Of a stretch of 64,000 nucleotides of DNA, positions 1 to 8,082 are shown one piece after another. The position numbers were made by a program, and so were the translations under genes. The notes under the pieces were generated by a model that was not told the origin of the DNA, did not search any database, and worked only from the letters and a program-made list of their open reading frames with translations. The DNA is from an uncultured Rhodospirillales bacterium. GTDB lineage: Bacteria; Pseudomonadota; Alphaproteobacteria; Rhodospirillales; UBA2165. Each line of letters begins with the position of its first letter. The first letter of the stretch is position 1. The stretch spans positions 1,116,001 through 1,180,000 of the forward strand of contig CAJXKD010000001.1 in the NCBI GenBank assembly GCA_913055735.1. The letters run 5' to 3'.

Positions 1-169
1 TGCCATCCTGCATGCGGCGCAATTTCTGTCCCACCGGTCGCTCGACGATGCACAGGACGGTTCCTACTCCCTCGATTTGTCCTACTTCGAGGAAATCGGC
101 AAAGCCGATCGGCTGAAAGAATGGGAAGAAATTGCCAAAAAGGCGGGCACCGCGGAGGACGCAGCGTGA
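1..169 (+). CDS. C-terminal end of a REC-HDOD response regulator (partial)
   Basis: The reading frame is open from the window edge (codons from base 2) to a TGA at 167-169 and gives 55 residues. It contains a HAAQF segment and a tail like FEEIGK..LKEWEEIA. These match the last ~55 residues of the complete REC-HDOD protein at 5334-6554 (HAAQFF ... FFEMMGK ... LWHDIA), so this is most likely the end of a paralogue. It overlaps the next gene by 4 bp (GTGA), the same HDOD-then-REC arrangement as at 6551-6554. The N-terminal REC and most of the HDOD domain lie outside the window, so family membership is inferred from the tail and the context. Confidence 0.7.
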   Translation, partial: AILHAAQFLSHRSLDDAQDGSYSLDLSYFEEIGKADRLKEWEEIAKKAGTAEDAA

Positions 170-1362
170 GCGAAAAGGTTCTCATTGTCGACGACGACAC
201 GAACCTCCTGGCTGGGCTGAAGCGCCAGATCGGCAGGAAGTTCGACGTCAGCTTTGCCGAGGGTGGCGAACAGGCGGTCCAGCTGGCCAAAACGGAAGGA
301 CCGTTCGCCGCCATCGTCAGCGACATGAACATGCCGGGGATGAACGGGATCGAGCTCCTCCTCAAATTCAAGCAGGAGTGGCCCGACACGATCCGCATGA
401 TGCTGACCGGCAATGCCGATCAGCAAACCGCCATCGATGCCGTCAATCAGGGAAACATCTACCGGTTCTTCAACAAGCCCTGTTCGACGGAAAAGCTTAC
501 CGAGGGACTGAACGCCGCCCTGACCATGTACCGGCTGATTACGGCGGAACGCGTTCTGCTGGAACAAACGCTGGCGGGGAGCGTCAAGGTAATGACGGAT
601 TTGCTTTCCGTGTTCGACGCCTCGTCCTTCGGCTCCGCCGACATTATGCGGCAATGGGCCCGCAAGCTGACCAAACATCTCGACGCACCGCATTCCTGGA
701 AACTCGATCTTGCCGCGATGCTGTCACCCATCGGACGGGTGGCCGTGCCCCTAGAGGTTCTCGTCAAACAGGCGGCGGGGGAGAATTTGGAAGCGGCGGA
801 GAAAGCCATGATCGACCGTGCCCCCGGGGTCGGCAAAGATCTGATTTCCAATATCCCGCGCATGGAAGATATCGCGGATATCATCTACTACCAGAACAAG
901 AAATACGACGGATCGGGATTCCCGGAGGATGACGTCGCCGGCGACGATATCCCCATCGAAGCCCGTATCCTTAGGTTTCTCGGGGACCTGTATAAGCTGA
1001 CCAAGGGCCGCGCGCCGTCGATTGCCCACCTCGAGAAGCTCAAGAACTTCTCCGACTGGTATTGCCCCAAGGTGTTGGAGGCCGCCGAGAAATGGTTGGC
1101 CAGCGAGCCGCCGCCCGCCGAATCGGACGCTGAAATGGGAACGGTTGAAGAGGACGCTGTCGCCTTCGAGGTTCCGTCCAACGAACTGAAACCCGGACAT
1201 TTCCTGCTCTCGAACGTCGAAACCCTAAGCGGCGACCTGATCCTTCAAAAAGGCATTCGGCTTTCCCGCGTCCATGTAGAACGCGTGAGAAATGTCAGAG
1301 AAAGGGAAAAGATCCGTGAACCCATCAAAATCCGCGAGCCCGTGGTTACCGGCAAGCGGTGA
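166..1362 (+). CDS. Response regulator, REC + degenerate HD-GYP-like domain (copy 1)
   Basis: This 398-residue cytoplasmic regulator has an intact receiver domain: acidic D9-D11, phospho-acceptor D53 in SDMNMPG, T81 and K104. The next ~220 residues are HD-GYP-like. The HD dyad of the family (usually LLHDIGK) reads LSPIG here (S187-P188), the HH before the GYP loop reads YY, and the loop reads DGSGFP. c-di-GMP hydrolysis is therefore unlikely. A ~70-residue C-terminal domain (roughly 325-398, with LKPGHFLLSNV and LILQKGIRLS) resembles the small beta-rich ends of other HD-GYP regulators. The GTG start at 166 is chosen because GGAGG lies at 154-158, it overlaps the upstream stop, and the product then starts like its paralogues (SEKVLIVDDD). 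An ATG at 121 would add an unrelated leader. Confidence 0.85.
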   Translation: MSEKVLIVDDDTNLLAGLKRQIGRKFDVSFAEGGEQAVQLAKTEGPFAAIVSDMNMPGMNGIELLLKFKQEWPDTIRMMLTGNADQQTAIDAVNQGNIYRFFNKPCSTEKLTEGLNAALTMYRLITAERVLLEQTLAGSVKVMTDLLSVFDASSFGSADIMRQWARKLTKHLDAPHSWKLDLAAMLSPIGRVAVPLEVLVKQAAGENLEAAEKAMIDRAPGVGKDLISNIPRMEDIADIIYYQNKKYDGSGFPEDDVAGDDIPIEARILRFLGDLYKLTKGRAPSIAHLEKLKNFSDWYCPKVLEAAEKWLASEPPPAESDAEMGTVEEDAVAFEVPSNELKPGHFLLSNVETLSGDLILQKGIRLSRVHVERVRNVREREKIREPIKIREPVVTGKR

Positions 1363-1454
1363 GAAATTCGATTTCAATTTAACAGAACGGAAAGCCCGAT
1401 CGATTGAAACTGAGGAAAATCATGTCTGAGGAAGGAAGCCGCGATGGAGGCGGC

Positions 1455-2636
1455 ATGACAGAGAAGATCTTGCTTGTCGACGACGATGAAAACCTGCTGG
1501 CCGGTCTTCGCCGCCAGCTGGGCAAGACGTTCGACCTCGTGGTTGCAAACGACGGCAAGAAAGCTCTCGAACTCGCTGAGTCGATGGGACCTTTTGCCGT
1601 TGTCGTCTGTGATATGACCATGCCCGGCATGAACGGCGTGGAAGTTCTCACGGCCTTCAAGAACATCGCACCGGACACGACCCGGATAATGCTGACCGGT
1701 AACGCCGATCAGCAAACCGCCATGGATGCGGTGAACCAAGGAAACATCTATCGGTTTTTCACCAAACCCTGCGACACCGTACAACTAAGCGCCGGTATCA
1801 ACGCCGGATTGGAGTACCACCGGTTGGTCACCGCCGAGCGGGTCCTCCTCGAACACACGCTCGCCGGCAGTGTCAAGGTGCTGACGGACCTCTTGTCCCT
1901 CCTGGATAAAGACTTGTTCGGCGCCTCACATCATATTCGTCACTGGGCTCTGGAACTCACGCCCTATCTTGACCTCGAACAGCCTTGGAAACTTGACTTG
2001 GCTGCCATGCTCGCCCCGATCGGTCTCGTCGCGGTTCCACAAGCTATATTGGCCAAACAACGAACGGGACAGGGACTAGAGGAATCGGAACAGCAGATGA
2101 TCGACCGGTATCCCGAGATCGGCATGAAATTGATCTCCAACATCCCCCGGATGAAGGAAGTATCCAACAGCATCCTTTATCAGAATAAATGCTTCGACGG
2201 CTCGGGCTTTCCCGACGATTCTGTTTCCGGACCTCAGATTCCCTACGAGTCTCGGATTCTGAAGTTCCTAAACGATCTCAATGAGCGTGCCGACGGCAAC
2301 CCGCCGACGCTGGCAATGGTCGCCGAGATGAAAAAGGCGTCGGGCCAATACTGCCCGACCGTTCTGAAGGCCGCCGAGGAATGGCTGGGGGCGGCATCCA
2401 AGAAGCGGGGCCTGGCACCGGTCGAAGAGGACGATGACGACGTCATCTTCGAGGTGCCCCTGAAAAGCCTATTGCCCGGCCACGTGGTAAAAATGGACGT
2501 GGTCACGCTGGAAGGCGATGTCGTCATCCCACGCGGCACCGAATTGAGCGAGGTGCAGATCGAGCACCTCCGCAACGTCAGCGAGTCCAGCCGCATTCGC
2601 GAACCGATCCAGATATTGCAGCCCCTCCCCGAGTAA
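1455..2636 (+). CDS. Response regulator, REC + degenerate HD-GYP-like domain (copy 2)
   Basis: This paralogue of the 166-1362 product has ~393 residues and the same layout: REC, HD-GYP-like domain and C-terminal small domain (LLPGHVVKMDV, VVIPRGTELS). The receiver keeps DDDE, the phospho-acceptor in CDMTMPG, MLTGN and FTKPC. The HD dyad reads LAPIG, the HH position before the GYP loop is LY, and the loop is DGSGFP, so hydrolase residues are again missing. The ATG at 1455 gives a product aligned with both paralogues (MTEKILLVDDD) and has GGAGG at 1446-1450, with a rather short spacer. An ATG at 1422 with GAGGA upstream is a plausible alternative that adds 11 residues. About 90 bp separate it from copy 1, so co-transcription is likely. 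Confidence 0.85.
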   Translation: MTEKILLVDDDENLLAGLRRQLGKTFDLVVANDGKKALELAESMGPFAVVVCDMTMPGMNGVEVLTAFKNIAPDTTRIMLTGNADQQTAMDAVNQGNIYRFFTKPCDTVQLSAGINAGLEYHRLVTAERVLLEHTLAGSVKVLTDLLSLLDKDLFGASHHIRHWALELTPYLDLEQPWKLDLAAMLAPIGLVAVPQAILAKQRTGQGLEESEQQMIDRYPEIGMKLISNIPRMKEVSNSILYQNKCFDGSGFPDDSVSGPQIPYESRILKFLNDLNERADGNPPTLAMVAEMKKASGQYCPTVLKAAEEWLGAASKKRGLAPVEEDDDDVIFEVPLKSLLPGHVVKMDVVTLEGDVVIPRGTELSEVQIEHLRNVSESSRIREPIQILQPLPE

Positions 2637-2925
2637 CCGTTTCACGACCCAAACGCGCCGTCGGCCTAGACCGTTTCGCAGCCGGAACGTCTGCAACGGC
2701 TAGGACGCCCCTCCGTCCCAGCAAATTCTTGAAAAAACGTATATCAACACCACCTGTAGGGATATTTCGGCGTTGTAGGGCTGTCGCGGCTACATCCTCT
2801 ACGTTTATTAGAAAACTCACCTAATAACGTTCTTCCCCGCAACCCCGAAGATCGGTAGCGAACCCGCAAAGAAAAGCGGGACCAGGAATAGTTCGGCGGA
2901 AAGTTCATTGGGGGACTTCCATCCG

Positions 2926-5337
2926 ATGCGATCGGCTCTGACGGATGGCGTTGCGGAATATAGTGCTGACTGGTTCCAGCTGATTGCTGACAACCTGCCG
3001 GTTATCATCAGCTACATCGATTCCGACGAACGCTTCCGGTACAGCAATCTTGCATATGAGACTTTTTTCGGCCGGCCACGCGAGGAAGTCCTCGGCCGGC
3101 GCGTACGCGATGTCGTATCCGATAAGTTCTATCCGGTCCTGGAAGATAAAATAAAACAGGTTCTTATCGGTGAACGCGTCACCTTCGAGAGCAACATCAA
3201 ACTCCGCAGTACGGAAGCCACCAAGATTCTGTCCAACACCTATGTCCCTCATTTCGATGGCGACAAGGTTATCGGTTACTTCGCGCTAAGCATCGATGTC
3301 AGCGACCAGAAGCGGCGCGAGGACAAACTCCGGCTCAGCGAGGAAAAGTTCCGCGGCACATTCCAGTCCGCCGGCAGTGGCATGGCCATCATCGACGCAG
3401 ACGCCAACGTGATCGACGCGAACGAATCCTTTTGCGATATGCTGGGTTACACGCGCGATGAGCTTACCAAACTCAACATCGCCGATATTACCCATCCGGA
3501 CGACTGGAAGGATGCGCGCAAGGGCGGCAAACCGATCCTCGACGAAACTCAACTCGCCCGCCATGCCGAAAAAAGATACATCCACAAAAGCGGCCGCATT
3601 GTCTGGGCATCCCTGACCGAATCCATCGTCAAGGACACAGCCGGCAAACCGATCTACGGCGTCGGCAACATCCAGGACGTCACGAAAAGACGCAAGGCCG
3701 AAGACGCGCTCCGCAAAAGCGAGGAGCGCTATCGCACCATCGTCGAGGCACTCGACTGCATTTCCGACGGCATGGAAGTCGTCGAAGCAAACGGACGTCT
3801 CCTTTACTGCAACACCAAGTTCATCGAACTCTATCCGTTCATTGCCGACATCGCCGTTCCGGGGGCGCCATGGGAGGATCTCGTACGCCGGATCGCCGCG
3901 TCGGGGATCATCAAGAATGCTGTCGATCATGAAGAGGAATGGCGCGCGGAGCGCCTGGAGGCATTTTCCAAGAGTTACGTACCGCCGGTCGAAGCCCAAC
4001 TCACGGATGGCCGCTGGCTGATGATCAGAAACTACAGAACCAACGACGGCGGCTTGATTACCGTTCGCACTGATATCACCAACCGGAAATCGGCCGAGCA
4101 GATGCTGCACGAAAGTCAACAGCGTCTGCAGGGCATCGCGGAAAATTTGTTCGAAGGCGTTTTCGTTTTCGATGAAGACGGCCAAATTGTCTTTTCCAAC
4201 CCATCGGCCGATACGATACTGGGAACGCCGAGGGCCAAATCCATCGCCGGAAAGCACATTGACCATGTTTTCCAATTGGTCGAAAACAACGAACCCATTC
4301 CTTTTGCCGGCAGCCCGCTACAGCGCGTGATCACGGACGGCATCGTCGTGCGGGACAACGACGCCGTGTTCGTTACCTCGGACAACCGGTCGCTCATGGT
4401 CGCCTTCTCGTGCTCGCCTCTCGAGAACGACGGCAAGCGGCATAGCTGCGTTCTGTCATTCCGGGACGTCAAGGAGATCAAGGAACAACAACAGGAAACA
4501 CTCCAGACCATGAAACTTGCCAGCGTCGGCGAACTGGCCGCGGGCATCGCTCATGAAATCAATTCACCGGTTCAATATATCGGCGACAACCTGCGTTTTA
4601 TTCGCGATTCCATCAACGATGTCCGCAAAGTGTTGGATATGTGCGCCCTTTTCGGTGGCCCGGCTAACGACGTCGATCTGCCGCCGGAAAACATTCAAAA
4701 GCTGAGAAATTCCGTCGAAGAAGCCGATCTGGCCTACCTTGCCGAAGAGCTGCCCGCCGCAATCGAACAATCCCTGGGTGGTGTCGAACAGATCTCCCGG
4801 ATCGTCCTGGCCATGAAGGAGTTCGCCCATCCCGGCGTAAAGGAAAAGGTCAGTACCGATATCAACAAAGCCATTGAAAACACACTGACCGTGTCGCGAA
4901 ACGAATGGAAGCACTATGCGGAGATCGAAACCGACTTGGCCCCCGAGCTGCTGCCGGTTTCCTGTCTCGCCGGTGAGATCAATCAGGTTTTCCTGAACCT
5001 AATCATCAATGCCACACACGCCATTCAGGAAAAGCACATGGATCGGCACGGTCTCATCAAAATCGCAACACGGCCGGCCGGCGACTTCGTCGAGATTTCC
5101 ATTTCCGACAACGGTTCCGGCATTCCGGACGATGTCAAAAACAAAATCTTTGATCAGTTCTTCACCACCAAAGAAGTGGGCAAGGGAACGGGATTAGGCC
5201 TCTCGGTCAGCCGTGATGTCATTGTCAACAAACACGGCGGCCAATTGTCTTTTGATTCCGTCAAAGGGGAAGGCACGACATTTACGATCCGTTTGCCGAT
5301 CGCCGACGAATTCAAGCCGTCGGAGGCTGCGGAATGA
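2926..5337 (+). CDS. Multi-PAS sensor histidine kinase
   Basis: This ~803-residue sensor kinase has no membrane segment or signal peptide, so it probably senses a cytoplasmic cue. Four PAS-like modules occupy roughly the first 515 residues; PAC-like linkers such as VSDQKRREDKL and VTKRRKAEDAL mark the joins. The dimerisation/phosphotransfer segment has its histidine in GIAHEINSP (about residue 543). The ATPase domain shows the N box (NLIINATHAI), G1 (DNGSGIP), F box (FDQFFTTK) and G2 (GKGTGLGLS). The stop overlaps the start of the REC-HDOD gene by 4 bp, which points to that protein as a partner. The ATG at 2926 has GGGGGA ten bases upstream. A TTG at 2908 is possible and adds six residues. 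The ~270 bp before it hold no clear regulatory motif. Confidence 0.9.
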   Translation: MRSALTDGVAEYSADWFQLIADNLPVIISYIDSDERFRYSNLAYETFFGRPREEVLGRRVRDVVSDKFYPVLEDKIKQVLIGERVTFESNIKLRSTEATKILSNTYVPHFDGDKVIGYFALSIDVSDQKRREDKLRLSEEKFRGTFQSAGSGMAIIDADANVIDANESFCDMLGYTRDELTKLNIADITHPDDWKDARKGGKPILDETQLARHAEKRYIHKSGRIVWASLTESIVKDTAGKPIYGVGNIQDVTKRRKAEDALRKSEERYRTIVEALDCISDGMEVVEANGRLLYCNTKFIELYPFIADIAVPGAPWEDLVRRIAASGIIKNAVDHEEEWRAERLEAFSKSYVPPVEAQLTDGRWLMIRNYRTNDGGLITVRTDITNRKSAEQMLHESQQRLQGIAENLFEGVFVFDEDGQIVFSNPSADTILGTPRAKSIAGKHIDHVFQLVENNEPIPFAGSPLQRVITDGIVVRDNDAVFVTSDNRSLMVAFSCSPLENDGKRHSCVLSFRDVKEIKEQQQETLQTMKLASVGELAAGIAHEINSPVQYIGDNLRFIRDSINDVRKVLDMCALFGGPANDVDLPPENIQKLRNSVEEADLAYLAEELPAAIEQSLGGVEQISRIVLAMKEFAHPGVKEKVSTDINKAIENTLTVSRNEWKHYAEIETDLAPELLPVSCLAGEINQVFLNLIINATHAIQEKHMDRHGLIKIATRPAGDFVEISISDNGSGIPDDVKNKIFDQFFTTKEVGKGTGLGLSVSRDVIVNKHGGQLSFDSVKGEGTTFTIRLPIADEFKPSEAAE

Positions 5338-6554
5338 CCGACACAATATTGTTCGTCGACGATCATCCCAATATCCTAGCCGCCTTGAAACGCATGCTTC
5401 ACGGCATGCGGTCCGAATGGGAGATGCTGTTTTGCGCCTGCGCGGCAGATGCTCTCAAGGTCTTTGAAAAACAAGATGTCGACGTCATCGTCACGGATAT
5501 GCGCATGCCGGGGATGGATGGCGCCGCGCTGTTGACGAAAATTCGCGAGGATCATCCAGGGACCGTTCGGATCATTTTGTCAGGATATTCGGACAAAGAT
5601 ACGGTCTATCGCACCGTTCTTCCGGCCCACCAGTATTTGGCAAAACCGTGCGACGCTGAATCATTGATCGATACCATTAAATGCGTACTCAAGCTGCAAG
5701 GATTGCTCGGCTCCCAGGATCTTCGACTATTGGTCGCCGGAACGGATAAATTACCATCGGTGCCATCCGTCTATTCGGAACTGCTTGATCATTTGAGCGC
5801 GAACGACGCCACGGCGGATTCCATTGCGGCGATCGTGTCACGGGATCTCGCCATGATGGCGCAGATACAGAAACTGACCAATTCATCCTTCTTTGGACTG
5901 CCCAACGCCGTCAGTTCCGCGTACCACGCCGTCCATATGCTGGGGGTCGATACCATTAAGCATCTGGTATCAAACGTCGATTTCTTCCTCAAAGCGGATG
6001 CCGATCCGAAAGTACTGGCCTACATCGAAGCCCTGAGCCGAAGAAGTATGCGTATCGGCGAAGTAGCCCGTGAAATCGCCAAAGCGGAAGGATGCAATGA
6101 ACAAGCTGTCGATTTCGCAGGAACGGCAGGAGAGTTGTCGCAAATCGGCACGTTGTTACTGGTAAGCCAACACCCCCAGAAATATGGGGAGGCCAGAGAG
6201 ATCGCAAAGTCTGAAAAAATCGAAGTCTTCGAAGCGGAGCAGCGCGTTTTCGGGTCCGGCCATCCCGAAGTAGCAGCGTACCTGTTGGGACTGTGGGGTT
6301 TCGAGGAACGCGTCGTCCGCGCGGCGGCGTTCCACCACCGGCCACGCGAAAGCAACTGCAAGCAATTCGGGGCCCTGGCCGCAGTGCATGCCGCGCAGTT
6401 CTTTTGCGGGAAAACGGCAAATCCTTCGAGCGGTATCTTTCCTATTCCTCTTTCCATCGACGCCGAGTTCTTTGAGATGATGGGCAAACGGCATCGCTTC
6501 GATCTTTGGCATGACATTGCGGCTCATACAGGAACGCAGGAAGTATTGGTATGA
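5334..6554 (+). CDS. Response regulator with REC and HDOD domains
   Basis: The 406-residue protein begins with a receiver domain (FVDDHPN, phospho-acceptor in VTDMRMPGMDG, LSGYSD, LAKPCD). An HDOD domain follows at roughly residues 140-340 (LPSVPSVYSELLDHLS, VSRDLAMMAQIQKLTNSSFFG, HMLGVDTIKHLV). HDOD domains are non-hydrolytic relatives of HD domains and act in signalling and regulation. It is translationally coupled to the kinase upstream (ATGA overlap at 5334-5337) and to the REC-HD-like gene downstream (ATGA at 6551-6554). The kinase, REC-HDOD and REC-HD-like proteins thus probably form one relay. Its C-terminus resembles the partial gene at the left edge of the window. Confidence 0.88.
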   Translation: MTDTILFVDDHPNILAALKRMLHGMRSEWEMLFCACAADALKVFEKQDVDVIVTDMRMPGMDGAALLTKIREDHPGTVRIILSGYSDKDTVYRTVLPAHQYLAKPCDAESLIDTIKCVLKLQGLLGSQDLRLLVAGTDKLPSVPSVYSELLDHLSANDATADSIAAIVSRDLAMMAQIQKLTNSSFFGLPNAVSSAYHAVHMLGVDTIKHLVSNVDFFLKADADPKVLAYIEALSRRSMRIGEVAREIAKAEGCNEQAVDFAGTAGELSQIGTLLLVSQHPQKYGEAREIAKSEKIEVFEAEQRVFGSGHPEVAAYLLGLWGFEERVVRAAAFHHRPRESNCKQFGALAAVHAAQFFCGKTANPSSGIFPIPLSIDAEFFEMMGKRHRFDLWHDIAAHTGTQEVLV

Positions 6555-7522
6555 GTGAGATTGTCCTGATCGTCGACGATGACCCGAACATCCTCGCCAG
6601 CCTTAAACGGCATCTTGGCAAGCAATTCAGTGTAGCCACGGCTGAAGATGGCGAAAAAGCCCTTCAGGTTGCCCGCCAATCGGGCCCGGTCGCGGTCGTG
6701 GTCTGCGATATGTACATGCCGGGGATGGACGGGCTCGAAACGCTGAAGCGCTTCAAGCAAGCCATGCCGGATACCGTCCGCATCATGTTGACCGGCGGTG
6801 CGGATCAACAGACCGCGATGGACGCAATCAACCAGGGCAACATCTACCGGTTCTACACCAAACCTTGCGACGCGACCCATCTAGCAGAAGGAATCGCCGC
6901 CGCGCTGGAGTATTACCGGCTTGTATCGGCGGAACGAATTCTGCTGGAACAGACGTTGGCGGGTAGCGTTAAGGTTCTCACGGACATGCTCGCCATGTTA
7001 GATCCGGAACTCCTGGGGACCACGCAAGTCGTTCGAGACTGGGGCCGGAAGCTTGCGCCCATCCTCGGCCTTGCACATCCCTGGAAACTCGATCTTGCAG
7101 CGATGCTCGCGCCCATCGGACGGGTCACGATCCCGCGCGACGTCCTCAACCGGCAACTGACCGATGCGAACCTGGCACCGGTCGAGCAGAGAATGGTCGA
7201 TCGTATCCCGGAAATCGGCCGGGACCTGATTGGCAACATCCCCCGCATGAAAGACGTCGCCGACATCATCTATTATCAAAACAAGCATTTCGACGGCCGC
7301 GGTTTCCCGGACGACTCGGTGTTCGGTGAAGACATTCCGCTCGAAGCGCGCATCCTCAAGGTTCTTCAGGACCTAAATGCCCTGTCCAACGGGAAAACGC
7401 CGACGCTATCCATGGTCGAAGAAATGAAGCAAAAGCCCGGTTGGTATTGCCCTATTGTCCTCAAAGCCGTCGAGGTTTGGCTCGGCAATCCGGCGAACGT
7501 GGAGAAAGCGGCGGCCGAATAG
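6551..7522 (+). CDS. Response regulator, REC + degenerate HD-GYP-like domain (copy 3, short form)
   Basis: This 323-residue protein is the third paralogue of the REC/HD-GYP-like family in the cluster. The receiver residues are intact (DDDP, CDMYMPG, MLTGG, YTKPCD). The HD-GYP-like part again lacks the metal ligands: LAPIG replaces the HD dyad, IIYY replaces the HH, and the loop is DGRGFP. Unlike copies 1 and 2 it ends after ...VEVWLGNPANVEKAAAE and so lacks their ~70-residue C-terminal domain. It overlaps the REC-HDOD stop by 4 bp. The same gene order (HDOD then REC-HD-like) occurs at 1-1362, so this pair looks like a duplicated module. Confidence 0.87.
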   Translation: MSEIVLIVDDDPNILASLKRHLGKQFSVATAEDGEKALQVARQSGPVAVVVCDMYMPGMDGLETLKRFKQAMPDTVRIMLTGGADQQTAMDAINQGNIYRFYTKPCDATHLAEGIAAALEYYRLVSAERILLEQTLAGSVKVLTDMLAMLDPELLGTTQVVRDWGRKLAPILGLAHPWKLDLAAMLAPIGRVTIPRDVLNRQLTDANLAPVEQRMVDRIPEIGRDLIGNIPRMKDVADIIYYQNKHFDGRGFPDDSVFGEDIPLEARILKVLQDLNALSNGKTPTLSMVEEMKQKPGWYCPIVLKAVEVWLGNPANVEKAAAE

Positions 7523-7528
7523 ACCCCT

Positions 7529-7577
7529 CGCCGCTAAAGCGGCATGGCGATCTCCGCCGCTAAAGCGGCATGGCAAT
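7529..7577. repeat. 26-bp tandem duplication at the 3' end of the ring-hydroxylating beta gene
   Basis: Two 23-base copies (7529-7551 and 7555-7577) differ at a single base and repeat with a 26-bp period. Each carries the small palindrome CCGCTAAAGCGG. The right copy holds the last codons and stop of the beta-subunit gene (stop at 7560-7562 on the minus strand). The left copy lies between the two convergent genes and looks like a duplicated gene end. No T-run follows, so terminator function is doubtful. Confidence 0.75.
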
Positions 7578-8033
7578 CAGCGTGTCAGCCCGCACCGAAT
7601 CCGTGAGCACGAGTTTGTCGCGGAACTTGGGGCCCTCTTCATCGAAAACGACCTCATCCCGATACCGCCCGGCGGCGAACACGGTCATGTCACCGTCCTG
7701 GGTCGTGCGGACCACCATGAAATTCGTCTCGGCCGTCACGGCACCGTCGCTTTCGTCGACGACATGAGTTCCGCCGAGAATATGACGATATTGCTGGGGT
7801 TCGTAGATGGCGGTTTCCCGTAAACAGGTCACGCGGTCCTGAAACATGGCCTGACCGTCACAAGAATAAAATCCGATGCGAAGGCCTTCGTTATAGGTTT
7901 CCTTGGGAATGATGAGGTAATGTCCGGCCTCGGTGAAAAATGCCGGCCACCCCTCTATCTCACCGTCGTCGATCTGGCGCACGTAGCGGCGCAGCAAATC
8001 CTCTACTTGCAGCCGGGTATCTTCGCTCGACAC
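7560..8033 (-). CDS. Aromatic-ring-hydroxylating dioxygenase beta subunit
   Basis: This 157-residue protein has the length and pattern of the small (beta) subunit of Rieske oxygenases, a SnoaL/NTF2-like fold. Features include EDLLRRYVRQIDDGEIEGWPAFFTE at the N-terminus, a central RHILGG, and a later VVRTTQDG..FAAGRYRDEV. The beta subunit gives structure to the alpha3beta3 oxygenase and has no metal site. It lies 49 bp downstream of the alpha-subunit gene on the same strand, forming a two-gene operon. No ferredoxin or reductase gene is adjacent. Confidence 0.88.
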   Translation of the reverse strand: MSSEDTRLQVEDLLRRYVRQIDDGEIEGWPAFFTEAGHYLIIPKETYNEGLRIGFYSCDGQAMFQDRVTCLRETAIYEPQQYRHILGGTHVVDESDGAVTAETNFMVVRTTQDGDMTVFAAGRYRDEVVFDEEGPKFRDKLVLTDSVRADTLIAMPL

Positions 8034-8082
8034 CTCTTTCCGTCCTCCCTGCTCCGGTCTTCTTGGTTGCGTATCCCGACCT

